Shown one piece after another: positions 33,111 through 42,923 of a stretch of 64,000 nt of DNA (positions within the stretch are counted from its first letter, which is position 1; every line of letters begins with the position of its first letter). The DNA is taken from contig CAWJQA010000011.1 of the NCBI GenBank assembly GCA_963844885.1, forward strand, positions 62,001 to 126,000, read 5' to 3'. Source of the DNA: DATMER01 sp963844885. GTDB lineage: Bacteria > Acidobacteriota > Thermoanaerobaculia > Multivoradales > UBA5704. The translations under genes were made by a program, and so were the position numbers. The notes beneath the pieces were generated by a model, which had not been told where the DNA came from, did not search any database, and worked only from the letters and a program-made list of their open reading frames with translations.

Positions 33111-33471
33111 GAGTGGCAGCGCCTGCTGGCGTCGCTGGCGGCCAACACGGACGAGATCCCGCACCTGGAGGCGAGCCGCGCGATCCTCGCGGCTCACCTG
33201 GACGAGACCCACCCAAGCGCTGATCCGGCGGCAGGCGGCGCTGGCCGCCGAAAAGCAGCAGTCCTCCCAGGATGTCCGGAGCAAGATCGGAGACGGCCAG
33301 CGTCTGGCCACGATGCTGCGCCAGGGCCTCAAGCAGTTCTACGGCATCCGGTCCGAGAAGCTGACGGAATTCGGGCTCAACCCCTTCCGCGGCCGGTCAG
33401 GCCGGAAGCAGCCGGAAAACCCCACCCCGCCCCCGCCGCCGGTCGAGACGGCGGCCCCCACCAACGAGTAG
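33108..33471 (+). pseudogene. Conserved helical protein linked to the 21-bp array (5' end unclear, frameshift)
   Basis: The frame from the array end reads SEWQRLLASLAANTDEIPHL, EASRAILAAHLDET; a one-base shift near 33215 then gives LIRRQAALAAEKQQSSQDVR, SKIGDGQRLATMLRQGLKQF, YGIRSEKLTEFGLNPFRGRS and a proline-rich tail to the TAG at 33471. A relative lies at 52666-52971, also beside a 20-21 bp array. No start codon is seen after the array. The terminator at 33501 suggests the unit is or was transcribed. I do not know its function. Confidence 0.5.
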
Positions 33472-33500
33472 CCACAAGATCACATCTGGCTGGAAGGATC

Positions 33501-33529
33501 GGGGCGTGCCTGGCACGCCCCTCTTTTTT
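33501..33529 (+). terminator. Intrinsic terminator
   Basis: GGGGCGTGCC, T, GGCACGCCCC, then CTCTTTTTT. Follows the array-linked protein by 30 bases. Confidence 0.85.
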
Positions 33530-33801
33530 GCCCAGGACCAGCCCCCCAGCCAACCAACCCCAGACAAGCCCTCCCTCTGCCCCCCTTGCCTCAACCCCTA
33601 GCCGGGCAACCATCGCGGCCTGCTTGACTCGCAGCCAACTGTGAGGGATACTATGCCAGCGTGCTCAAAAGCATAGTCGATACGTGAAAAGAGTATAAAT
33701 CGCATTTCCGCTGCTACCTGGAGTCTCTCGACGCTGACACCAGGAACATAGGCACTTCGCGCTTCGCGCTACAACTTCGCAGCTAACGAGGAAGGCGAGA
33801 A
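33530..33801. other. Gene-free leader of the radical SAM island
   Basis: No gene seen. Composition falls toward lower GC after about 33640. TATACC/TATAAA-like boxes near 33690-33700 could hold the promoter of the island, without a clear -35. Confidence 0.4.
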
Positions 33802-35181
33802 ATGAAAAAAAAGATTCGATTCGGTCTTTGTGGTGATTCCAAGCCGCTCATCGCCATCGTGCCAAATGAGCTACGGGAGGCTCGCGGCGGGGCAGGTTCA
33901 ACACTAGATCCTAACGGGTTACGCCTGGAGCAGCCGATAAACACCGGCCCGATTCGTTGGATTCCATCCGGCCTCGCTGACTGTGTGATCCCGGGATTTC
34001 CCACCCAGAGCGCCCTCGCAAGACAAGGGCGCGCTGGGCCAACTACTTTGAACGCTGGAGTTCCTTTGACCAGCCACAATTTTTCACAGGCCAGCCCCGA
34101 AGTGGCAAGTACTCTACTGCAAGCTGGCTTGTGGGCCGCCACCGGCAAATTCTTCGCAATTGCCAAAGCCGGAATTCCCCAGTCTAGCCCTGACCAGTTT
34201 CGCGAAGCTCTGATGAAAAGGGCCATCCGCGAGAAGATGTTGCCAATGCTCGACGTATTCTCGCGCTCCCATGATCTCGGCCTGGGCGATCTGCCCTCAA
34301 AGCTATCGGAGGTTTTCCGGATAATATCCGGCGAGCACTACAAGCACCTCAGGCCTGTTGTCGATTCGCTTGCACGCAGCGGTGTTTCGGTCGTCCTGAT
34401 AAAAGGTGCGGATCTGGATCTCGCGGTCTATCAGCAGATGTTCCCCCGTACCATGGGCGACATCGACATCCTCGTACGACCTTCCGATGTGCCAACGGTA
34501 GTAAACGTCTTCCAGCGCCAAGGCTTCGTTCAAGGCAAGCTAGAAAACGACCGTTTTGAGATAGTTCCGCTTTCCGACCTGGAACGGGCCGAGATCGAGG
34601 AGGACTCTATTGAGCTCGCTGAATTTTCCAAACTGGTCCTCGTCCCAGATTTGCTCCCTTTCAGGGATGCCATTGATGAAGGCTTGTCCTATTGGCGCAT
34701 GACGCCCTTGCCCAGTGCCTATCATCTGGTCATCGGCTATGACGTTCATATTCATCTATCTCTCGATTTCGACCTGACCGATGCTTGGTCCAACCTCCGC
34801 ACAATCAACTTTCCAGAGGTCGGCGAATGCCTCGCGCAGAGCTTCACTGATATAGCGTGGTACCTGGCTGTTCGATTTTATCACGAATTGCATCTAAACT
34901 ACGCGCATGTCATGCGGTCTTTCATCGACGTCTTGCTGGTGATACTCCGCAATAACGATAAAATCGATTGGACTAGAATTTTGTACATCGCCAACAAATA
35001 TAAGCTTCACCCGGCGCTGTATTACGTGTTCTGGCACATCTCAGAGCTTCTTGAGGGGAAGGTACCTGAGGAGTTCCTCGGCTCGCTATGCCCTCTCAAT
35101 ACGGGTACCCAAAGAGGCCACGACTGGGGCGATTTCATTCCCAAAATGCTTGGCGGCGTGCAGCTCTCGCCGATTCTCTAG
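33802..35181 (+). CDS. Nucleotidyltransferase-fold protein (NTP_transf_5 type)
   Basis: A 459-residue protein. Residues about 190-245 have SVVLIKGADLDLAVYQ, FPRTMGDIDILVRPSDVPTV and NVFQRQGF, the KG-aa-L...R-mgDiDlLV signature of the PF14907 nucleotidyltransferase family, with the metal-binding Asp pair in GDIDILV. The rest of the C-terminal half is the helical companion part. The first 130 residues match nothing I know. In other genomes the family occurs in RiPP and polysaccharide gene sets; its substrate is unknown. First gene of a low-GC operon, ATG after GAAGGCGAGAA. Confidence 0.7.
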   Translation: MKKKIRFGLCGDSKPLIAIVPNELREARGGAGSTLDPNGLRLEQPINTGPIRWIPSGLADCVIPGFPTQSALARQGRAGPTTLNAGVPLTSHNFSQASPEVASTLLQAGLWAATGKFFAIAKAGIPQSSPDQFREALMKRAIREKMLPMLDVFSRSHDLGLGDLPSKLSEVFRIISGEHYKHLRPVVDSLARSGVSVVLIKGADLDLAVYQQMFPRTMGDIDILVRPSDVPTVVNVFQRQGFVQGKLENDRFEIVPLSDLERAEIEEDSIELAEFSKLVLVPDLLPFRDAIDEGLSYWRMTPLPSAYHLVIGYDVHIHLSLDFDLTDAWSNLRTINFPEVGECLAQSFTDIAWYLAVRFYHELHLNYAHVMRSFIDVLLVILRNNDKIDWTRILYIANKYKLHPALYYVFWHISELLEGKVPEEFLGSLCPLNTGTQRGHDWGDFIPKMLGGVQLSPIL

Positions 35182-35185
35182 CCCG

Positions 35186-37401
35186 GTGAACAGGGCGGTT
35201 CTCTTGAGTATACAGATTAAGAGGAACCCTCTAAAGGCGGCCCCGGGCAGCGGCCACGACGTGGCTACAAGTCTGAATAGTTCTCGAAGTCTCTCTGGGC
35301 GGAAGACCACGGCGCTCGCTGTCCTTGGGAGGAGTCTGGAGCATGTGTCCCTCCATCCAAATCCGCTAGCCCTGAAACGACTTGGCGATTTCCTCCTTCG
35401 GCCACAGGCCCTCCAAGCACAATTACTCTCAGACTTTGGCCCACTCCTCCGGCATGCCGTCGTTGCCGGTGTTCTAGAGAATCGGGTACTGTTTCTGGAA
35501 TCAGCCACAGCGGGTTGGATCATTGCTGATCTGGGTGCGCGCCCTCTAAAGGAAATCACGTGGCCCGCGCCCATCTCCGGGGGGCTTTCGCTTTTAAATC
35601 CGGACGACTGTGTCTCGGCCGGTGAGCTTTCTTCCCGAGCGCTCTTCAGGCTGACGCGACCCCGTATACAACTCGTGGCGCTATGCCATCCCGAGACGTT
35701 TCCGCTGCCTCGCTTCCCTCTGGGAATCTCCGATCTCGCCCGCGCAATCCGTTTGCGTTACCAGGGAGAGGTGGCGCTGTCTGACATGCAACTTGGCGCC
35801 ACAATTCACGACATCCTATCGCAAATTGCCGTAAATGAACCGGATATCGTAGGCATCTCCGCGACTTTCGGACAGTACGATCTACTTGAGTGTTTGGCTG
35901 ATACTCTGGCAAACTTGGAAAAAAGCCCCCTTCTAATATTCGGTGGTAGTCTCTGTGCGCTGAACGCTGCTCGATTGCTAGACCGCTATCCGACAGCGCT
36001 TGTCGCGCACGGACCGGGCGTAACTTCCGATGCAAGATCTCGTCGAGTACTGGCACGGCGACCGCAGCATCGCCGATGTTCGAGGTGTGCAATCAACCTT
36101 CCATGATACGCTGAACGCCTCAAGGGAACCTGTCCATACTGTTTTCTCGGATTTCTTACCCGAGCTCGATCTTCTCGAAGAGACTTTGGACTCTTACGGT
36201 GTCCTGCAACTGGAGTCAAGTCGCGGTTGCACCCACGCCTGCTCCTTCTGTCCTCGCGAGCACAAGGGAATATGGGCTGGAGGGAAGCCGGGCCACTTGA
36301 CCTTTCTTCTTGAGGCAGTAGGTGAGGTCTTTGACCAGAGGCATGGAATCGCTCGGAAGATTTTCTTGGTCGATGAGGAATTCGTTGGGAATGATAGAGA
36401 AGGTGAGGGAATCACAAGAGCACTCCAGGTTTCGAATGACTTGTGGGCCCATCAATTTCGGTGGGAGACAAGCTCGCGGGTTGATCAGATTTACAGACCT
36501 GATAAGGACACGGCATGGCATGTCGGAAGGTTGAAGTTCTGGACCCAGCTCCGCAGGCAGGGTCTCGATCGGTGCTTGTTTGGCATCGAATCGGGAGTTG
36601 ACAGTGTGTTGCGGCGGTTCAATAAGAAAACTACGGCGCGCCAGAACATTATTGCAATTCGACTTCTCTCGGCATGCGGAATACCCATTCGCTGTACGTA
36701 TATCACATTCGATCCTCTCATGAATCATTTAGAGCTCACAGAATCTTACTCTTTCCAAGGCAGGAAGGATCTCCTACTAGCTCCACAGCCAACGCTTGGC
36801 TTTGAAGAGCTATTTGAGGCGGTGCAAGACGATGCATTTTGCCGCCACTCATTCCCAGGAAATTCCGTTTTACTCGGCAATTAGCTATATGCTGGTCTCG
36901 ATGGAATGCCTTATCGGATCGCCCTACCTGAAGCGGGTAGAAGATGCGGAGCTGGCCCTCGAAGAAGTACCCGCGATGGGCAGGAGAAACGCTCTCTTCA
37001 GAGAGCCACTCATTGGCCTAATGAGCGCGTGTGCCCAGAAGTGGGTCGATCGCAACTTCAGCTTCGATTACCTTCTGAAGAGTCTGGAGAAGATTACAGC
37101 AGGGCCAGAGAGAATGGCCCTGCGGCGAGCGCGTTTTCTTCTTAAGGACTACTCCTATCGCTTGCTGGGGAGATTTCTTGAGAGCTTAGCCCGGGCGGAG
37201 GGGTTGTCGCCATCCGCGATTGATGTTTGGTCCCTGCGCCTCATTGAGGTGATGGATTTCCATTTCCATGATCTTGTCTCATCCACGGCTAATTACCTGG
37301 AATCTATAGGGGAAGTACTGCAGGCACCCAGGTGGTCAATCCTCTCAAAGGAATTCCAGATATGGAGCCGAAAACGCTCGTGGACACTCATAAATCAGTG
37401 A
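35186..37401 (+). CDS. B12-binding radical SAM enzyme (frameshifted)
   Basis: Starts at GTG 35186, four bases after the previous stop. An N-terminal domain of about 150 residues is unrecognised. Then comes the cobalamin-binding fold (RPRIQLVALCHPETFPLPRF, LGATIHDILSQIAVNEPDIV, GISATFGQYDLLECLADTLA, LIFGGSLCALN). After a shift near 36030 the radical SAM part starts with LQLESSRGCTHACSFCPREH (CX3CX2C) and KIFLVDEEFVGND, then GLDRCLFGIESGVDSVLRRF. A one-base insertion near 36862 hides GNPFYSAISYMLVSMECLIG and a helical C-terminus. Such enzymes methylate unreactive carbons or contract rings. Both shifts look like sequencing indels. Confidence 0.7.
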
Positions 37402-38570
37402 GTGAGAGGATTTCTGCAGTGACCGATAGAACAATCACTTCCGCGACCCTAAAGACAGAACTGCTGGCGAGCGGGGTGAGGCCGACGCCATCATTCATCT
37501 CAGCGTATGGCCCACCATATCTCGCGAAGCGACGAGCCTACGGCAACCCGGATGACCTCGCTTTCCTTGAGCAACCTTTGCCTCAGGAGATGTATCTTGG
37601 CCGCGAGGGCTTGGTTTGCGCCGTGAACGCGCGCAGAGGTTCTAGGTGGGAGCTTGATTGGTCACCCGAATACGAGTTCACGGTCCGATGTGGCGATTTG
37701 GTGTTTCCGTTATCTTTTCCCCTCACGCCCTCCTTCTACGCCGAGCGACTTCCCGATGGTCGTCTCGTTCAAAGCTTGGTAACCCTGTATGGCGGGGGCT
37801 CTCTGGGTGTGTCTCATCCACGGCAACTGCTCTCTAGTGGACATGGGGAAAGCGTGTCAGTACTGCTCAATATCGCCCAATCGGACAAGGGAAACCGAGT
37901 TTCCCTTGATCGTATCGGAGGAGTTGCTCTTGGCTGCTCTGAAGATAGCGCTGGCAGATGGCGCATGCCCTGTGTCCCAAGTGATGCTAAACGGCGGGAA
38001 TTTCCACGATCCAAATCGAAGCTTTCTTTACTACGCCAAGATGTGTGCGGTAGCCCGGCGTGCCATCGAGGAATCGCAGCGGAAGGTTGAGCTGCATTTA
38101 ATTGTCTATCCGCCTGCCAATTTGGAACTCTTGCGGGAGCTAGCCGGTCTAGATCTTTCGGTAGCAATGAACATGGAGAGTATTCGATCCTATTCTTTTT
38201 CAGCGCTTTTGTCCTGGCAAGGATTCGGCCCTTGGGCAGTGGCATATCTTCGCGGCTCTATCTAGGGGCGGTTGACGTCTTAGGCGCGGGTAAGGTTTTC
38301 TCCATTCTCGTTGGGGGGCTTGAAGGCCAAGACTCACTCAGCAGGGGCATGTCAAAACTGGCTGAGATGGGTGTGATTCCTGTGATCAATGTCTTTCACC
38401 CGGACCCGGAAACTCCTCTTTATGGGCATCGTGCTCCGTCCGCTGGGCAAATACTAGAAATGGGGAGAAGCCTACAGACAACCTTTTCGCAAGCTTCGTT
38501 TTCACGGCCGTTCTATCGCGATTGTGGCCGAAACTCACTGGATACGGAAGCGTACCTACGGATGTTCTAA
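37362..38570 (+). CDS. Radical SAM enzyme with CX8CX2C motif (frameshifted)
   Basis: Frame from ATG 37362 (MEPKTLVDTHKSVSERISAV) leads to SPEYEFTVRCGDLVFPLSFP and, after a shift near 37795, to HGNCSLVDMGKACQYCSISP. The iron-sulfur cysteines are spaced CX8CX2C rather than CX3CX2C. QVMLNGGNFHDPNRSFLYY fits the Gly-rich SAM-binding strand. A second shift near 38240 gives AVDVLGAGKVFSILVGGLEG and VIPVINVFHPDPETPLYGHR to a stop at 38570. The stop overlaps the next ATG (TAATG). Function unknown. Confidence 0.65.
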
Positions 38571-39484
38571 TGCGCCGTTCTGCCACTTGGTCCGAGTACG
38601 TCTCCAGGTGCTGGAGGCATGAGCCCAGTCTATATTTGCCGCTATATATTTCAGATTCGATAGCAGGGCGGATTCCACGCTCGTTTGAAGAACGCTTGAC
38701 TCGCACTGCGGCTGGGCTTATCGAGAGGCATGGAGAGGTCTGGTGGATGGCCTCCCGTGGAAAGCAAAACGCTTCGAGGTCGCTTGATGTCGTGTCTTCG
38801 CGGCTTGCGGAAGATGGATTGATTCCGCCTTTGAGAGGTGAACGCTACTGGATCCGGAGCCTGACCGACGGCACGAAGCTCGGTACAATAGATCGCTCCG
38901 CGGCGGTAGTATTCGGCTTTCGCACACAAGGAGTTCACCTCAATGTATACACGACAGGCCGCGACGGTGGTATTGACATGTGGCTGGCCCGAAGAAAGAT
39001 GACACATCGGCACTTTCCCGGCCAGTTCGACAACTTGGTCGCTGGAGGCCTTCCGGCTGCCAGCTCTTTCCGGGAGACGCTACGGCGGGAGGCGGAAGAG
39101 GAGGCTGGCATCGACGCGTTGACACTTGCAGCGGCGCGGCCGGCTGGCCGGCTATCCTACTGCATGGACACGAAAGAGGGGTTGGTAGATGGGGAGATGG
39201 AAATTTTCGACCTAGAGGTATCCGCATCGTTTCGACCTGAGAACCGCGACGGATCGGTGGATCGATTCTTCTTGGTTCCTCCCCTTGAGGCGGAGCACCT
39301 CGCGCTGACAGATGATGCTTTTAAATTCAACTGCGGGCTGGTCGTATTCGACTTTCTGTTGCGCCATGGTGCCCTTCCTAGCCTGGACGAGGACGCCGCG
39401 ACTGTGAGCTTGCTGCGGACAAAGCGGGCTTGGTTGGCTTCGGAAGAACTTGAATGCCGACCAGGAGGGAGCTGGCAAAAATGA
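38570..39484 (+). CDS. Nudix hydrolase with DUF4743-like N-terminal domain
   Basis: A 304-residue protein. The first 130 residues and GVHLNVYTTGRDGGIDMWLA, RRKMTHRHFPGQFDNLVAGG are those of the DUF4743/thiamine-pyrophosphate-type Nudix group. The Nudix box is GLPAASSFRETLRREAEEEAGI in two parts: the REAEEEAGI half is intact, while the first Glu is Ser, as happens in this group. Start ATG 38570 is coupled to the previous stop (TAATG). Likely removes phosphate from a nucleotide or thiamine-like substrate, which is in line with the kinase next door. Confidence 0.8.
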   Translation: MRRSATWSEYVSRCWRHEPSLYLPLYISDSIAGRIPRSFEERLTRTAAGLIERHGEVWWMASRGKQNASRSLDVVSSRLAEDGLIPPLRGERYWIRSLTDGTKLGTIDRSAAVVFGFRTQGVHLNVYTTGRDGGIDMWLARRKMTHRHFPGQFDNLVAGGLPAASSFRETLRREAEEEAGIDALTLAAARPAGRLSYCMDTKEGLVDGEMEIFDLEVSASFRPENRDGSVDRFFLVPPLEAEHLALTDDAFKFNCGLVVFDFLLRHGALPSLDEDAATVSLLRTKRAWLASEELECRPGGSWQK

Positions 39485-40194
39485 AGCAAAAGAGAAGTAG
39501 CAAAGGAGCTCTCGTTTGCTTCGAGGGCGGCGATGCCGCCGGAAAGACCACCCTGGCCCTCTCGGTCGCGGAAGAGCTTCGGCGGCGCGGCATGGACTTC
39601 GTTTTGATTGACAAGAAGAGCGTGGAAGGATTCCAGGAACCTTATCTTGTTGAGCGACTGAAGGATCTGCGCCGAGTGCTCTGGGACTATCCTCCAGAGG
39701 CTCCGCTTTGGGAATGGGGTGACCACCACTGGTTCCACCTGATCGTCTCTTGGTTCAGTATTCTGGACCACTGCAAAGTGCAGCCGCTTTTGGACGAAGG
39801 AAAACTTGTAATCATCGACAACTGGTACTTTAAGTTTGCAGCGCGCTTTCTTCTCAAGAGTAATTTTGATCGCCACTCTGTCCTGGCGAGTTTCGGCCAC
39901 TTGAGCGTCCCGAATCTGGTGATCTTCGTCGATGTGGATCCACGAATTGCTGTGACGAGGAGAGCGAAGTTCTCAGCGACGGAGTCGGGGAGGATGGATG
40001 GTCATACAGGCGGTGGTGCCGAGGATTTTGTCTGCTATCAAGAGAAAGTTCTTCAACAGTTGCGGTGCCTCAGCGATGGCAGTTGGGTCAGGATCGACGC
40101 GACAGGTTTGCCGCTGAGTGCCCTCGTGTCAGAAGCTTCGGAGCTGATATCAGCTTCGGCTGCCTGGCTGGCGGAGACAGGATCAGGTGTGTGA
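39481..40194 (+). CDS. Thymidylate-kinase-like P-loop kinase
   Basis: A 237-residue protein. Walker A CFEGGDAAGKTTLAL, DR-type region IIDNWYFKFAARFLLKS and NLVIFVDVDPRIAVTRRAKF followed by a lid (RMDGHTGGGAEDFVCYQEKV) match the dTMP kinase fold. ATG 39481 overlaps the Nudix stop (ATGA) and has AGGAGG upstream. The usual dTMP-binding DRY/Arg motif is changed (DNWYFK), so it may phosphorylate another nucleoside monophosphate or a natural-product nucleoside. Last gene of the island operon. Confidence 0.75.
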   Translation: MKQKRSSKGALVCFEGGDAAGKTTLALSVAEELRRRGMDFVLIDKKSVEGFQEPYLVERLKDLRRVLWDYPPEAPLWEWGDHHWFHLIVSWFSILDHCKVQPLLDEGKLVIIDNWYFKFAARFLLKSNFDRHSVLASFGHLSVPNLVIFVDVDPRIAVTRRAKFSATESGRMDGHTGGGAEDFVCYQEKVLQQLRCLSDGSWVRIDATGLPLSALVSEASELISASAAWLAETGSGV

Positions 40195-40273
40195 GGCTAC
40201 TCTACGGGAGAGTGACTGAACCGCGCACTGAGTACACGCCCCTCTTTTTTTCGCCGGCCACCGGAACCATCGC

Positions 40274-41221
40274 TCAATTCCGGGGGCTTTGCGGAGTGCC
40301 CTGGGCGTCGTCGGCCGGCGGCATCGAGATTTCCATCTGAAGAACCTTGCCGGCGACCGAAAGGTACTCTGCAAGCGGAGGGAGCCCGATCTCCTTCCGG
40401 AGCTCATCGACGTGGCCAGGGTCCTCCAGCGGCACTACAAAGGGTTTGCCATCTCCGACTCCCCGGATCTGAGTGCCAAAGCGCTGCTTCCGGCCGAGAT
40501 CGAGTTGGACGGCGTCGTAGACGATCGCAAACGCTTGGGCGTCATCTCCTGCTTTCTTGAAATCCCTCTCGATGAAAGGAAGAGCCGCAAGCAGCAGGCG
40601 CAGGTCGCCTCCATGTTTCGCAAGAATCACTGCCGCATAGGAGGTCTTGGACCCGAAGCGAGCAGTGTCGATCCAGCCTACCTCCTGCACGAGCGACCGG
40701 AGATGGCGGATGTTCTCGGCAACCACGCCGTCAACCTCCTCCTGCTTGAGCGTCTTGCTCTTGATCGCTTCCTGGTCTTTCCGCAGCCGGTCGGCGAGAT
40801 CCACCTGGATGGCCGAGACTCTCTCCGGGGCAAGTGAAGCTGTACTGCCCAGAGGCATCGGGTCCAGCCGGACGGCATCGGGAACCGCGTCTAGGCGGAG
40901 GAAGACCTGGACCCTATCGGGCTGTTCAAGGATGAGCCTGCCGTCATCGACAACGGCGCCCCATCGCTCCACAAGGCCCGAGTTGCGGACTGTCAGGTGC
41001 TCCTTCTCGTACCCAAGCAGTCCGACAGCCCGGACCCGGCCTTGCCGCCAGATGACCACGCGGTCGGCCTCAATAAGCACGATTTCCTCGCCTTTCTGGA
41101 GTTGCCAGGGACCCAGAAGGCGTGCAGGTAAGCCGCTGTTGACAGCGCCGCTGGCAGGCGCCCACAGAAGGATCGCCAGTAGATAAATCCACCACCCGCG
41201 TGATACGCCGCACTTGCGCAT
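40274..41221 (-). CDS. Secreted DUF6624-like protein
   Basis: A 315-residue protein with signal peptide WWIYLLAILLWAPASGAV. Residues about 60-110 are a small beta domain (IEADRVVIWRQGRVRAVGLL). The C-terminal part has HLRSLVQEVGWIDTARFGSK, TSYAAVILAKHGGDLRLLLA, ALPFIERDFKKAGDDAQAFA and RKQRFGTQI, typical of DUF6624 proteins. Function unknown, extracytoplasmic. Divergent from the broken ATP-grasp at 41244. Confidence 0.7.
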   Translation of the reverse strand: MRKCGVSRGWWIYLLAILLWAPASGAVNSGLPARLLGPWQLQKGEEIVLIEADRVVIWRQGRVRAVGLLGYEKEHLTVRNSGLVERWGAVVDDGRLILEQPDRVQVFLRLDAVPDAVRLDPMPLGSTASLAPERVSAIQVDLADRLRKDQEAIKSKTLKQEEVDGVVAENIRHLRSLVQEVGWIDTARFGSKTSYAAVILAKHGGDLRLLLAALPFIERDFKKAGDDAQAFAIVYDAVQLDLGRKQRFGTQIRGVGDGKPFVVPLEDPGHVDELRKEIGLPPLAEYLSVAGKVLQMEISMPPADDAQGTPQSPRN

Positions 41222-41243
41222 TTATACGCTGGCTTTCTTGAAA

Positions 41244-41957
41244 TGCGAGGAGGCTATCCCCTGCCGGTTTGCCAACCCTTCAACAGTCACTATCTGGCAC
41301 CGCAGGCCAGCTTTCGCTGTAGATCCCTCAAGCCTCCATCCCGCTGACGTCCAGTTCGCTGAGATGGAGTGTACCGTCTTTCGTCGGTCACTCTTGAGTA
41401 TCATCGCACGGGATGCGTTCTGGGTCAATCCCCCGGATTCGGCGAGCTTCGCCTCCAGGAAACTCGTCCAACATCAAGTGGCGCTTGAAGTGGGATTCAA
41501 GTTGCCGGATACGCTGTATTCAAACGATTCGAAGGAGATCTGAGCGTTCATCCGCTACGGCAAGGTGGACTGGCGCAAGGCGTATACTGAGCTTCAGATG
41601 CAACCCTTCTCGCTTCCCGCCGCAGTCGCAGAGCTTTGCCATAAACTGCTCCAGCGACTAGGGCTCGTCTTCGGTTGCCTCGACTTCATAGTCACACCTG
41701 CTGGCGAGTGTGTCTTCCTGGAGATCAATGAGATGGGGCAGTTCTAATTTGTTGAGAAGTACACCGATCTGCTTCTCCTTGACGCTTTCAGCGAGTTCCT
41801 GCTACAGGGGCGAATCGACTTCGACTGGCAGCCGGTGGATGCGAAAATTAGATACACTGACATCCTGCCGAGAGTCGAGGGCGCAGCGATTCTTTCGAAA
41901 CAACAACATGTCAGTCCGGTTGAGCAGAGTTTCCCTGAGGATCAGCAAGAAACCTGA
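41244..41957 (+). pseudogene. Broken MvdD/graspetide-type ATP-grasp ligase
   Basis: Segments in order: VDPSSLHPADVQFAEMECTV, DAFWVNPPDSASFASRKLVQ, HQVALEVGFKLPDTLYSND (pre-ATP and N-lobe), a gap, then IRYGKVDWRKAYTELQMQPF, LVFGCLDFIVTPAGECVFLE, INEMGQF, and after a shift EKYTDLLLLDAFSEFLLQGR. These are landmarks of ATP-grasp ligases that cross-link RiPP peptides. The first 60 or so residues and the middle of the ATP site are missing, so it is inactive. No precursor peptide was recognised nearby. Confidence 0.65.
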
Positions 41958-42362
41958 GTTCGCTATCCTTGGGCAGTCGCTCGCTGGAACCGGGTTACTC
42001 GCCTCCGCGCTGAACAGCGCGACAGACAGCACCAGCAGCCGCGCGCTCACTTCCCACGCCGTCAGGGTCGTCCGGCAGCGCGGGAGGAGAGAGCGCGCTC
42101 ACCCGGCATCTGAAGATCCGGCTGCGGAGGGGAGACGAGACGACTTCAGACGAATTTCGACCGGAGTGTCAAAAAAAAGGGGCCAGCGGCAACTATATAG
42201 AGGAGGAAGAAAAATCGGGCTGAATTCCCTCCCGGCGCCAAATCCGGCGCCGGTAAAGCCTCTGTACCCGTGGGTTCAGCCTCTGCACCCGCCGGAACGG
42301 CGACCTCGGCCGGTGCCGGAGTCGCTCCGGAAGCGCCCTCGACTGGCTACGCGGCACCAGCC
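41958..42362. other. Gene-free stretch with relic promoter element
   Basis: No protein is supported. It carries the copy of the 29.1-kb promoter-like element at 42167-42203 and then the start of the duplicated block. Confidence 0.5.
42167..42203 (+). promoter_or_regulatory. Copy of the HTH-TPR promoter-like element (orphan)
   Basis: TGTCA, an A-run, GGCCAGCGGCAACT, TATATAGAGGAGG. Matches 29141-29175. No HTH-TPR gene follows, only duplicated non-coding DNA. Confidence 0.4.
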
Positions 42363-42697
42363 GCAGGGGTGAGACCCGAAGAGGGCGTACGTGGATCGCC
42401 GCTCCCCTCCCTTCCTTCTCCTTTCGACCAGGGCTCTCCGGCTCTCCCAGGACTCTTCCAAGCTGTTCCGGAGAGGCCGAGCCGTTGCTCCCGGAATTAT
42501 CGGCGGAAGAAAGGGAGGTCAAGTCGAGATCCCCCAACCTATAGGCGGAACGCCGATAGGCTCCGGCCAAACACCGATAGGCTCCGGCCAGACGAGGAAA
42601 GATTCCAGCGAATCGCCGATAGACTCAGGCCAGACGCCGAGAGGTTCCGGCGAGTCACCGATAGGTTCCGGCCAAACAGGGATAGGTTCGGCAATCG
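42363..42697. repeat. 335-bp dispersed duplication, copy B
   Basis: Near-identical to 32594-32931. The duplication ends inside the 21-bp array, where a G-rich insertion (GGGGGGG-type) replaces the usual unit. Confidence 0.8.
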
Positions 42698-42810
42698 GGG
42701 GGGGAGAGGGGGGAGCCGATAGGTTCCGGCCGAACGGCGATAGGCTCAGAGGAGTCGGCTATAGATTCCGGCCAAACGAGAATAGGTTCTGGGGAGTCGC
42801 CGATGCGGAC
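42560..42810. repeat. Tandem array of about 12 units of 20-21 bp
   Basis: The first units are those of the 32.8-kb array; then come a disrupted G-rich stretch and more divergent units (GATAGGTTCCGG, CTATAGATTCCGG, AATAGGTTCTGG). No companion protein gene follows this copy. Confidence 0.75.
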
Positions 42811-42923
42811 GCCGGCTTTGTGGCGAAGGTCTTCATGGTCGGGGCTCCGCGCCGTGCAGGCCGCCTGCCGCATAGTCTACGCCGGTCCGGCAGAACCTAT
42901 GGGCGACTCCTGTCGCCGGGACC

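Noticed and set aside
33783..34226. 147-aa minus-strand frame opposite the nucleotidyltransferase
   Set aside because: No ribosome site or domain; the plus-strand frame is part of a long intact gene.
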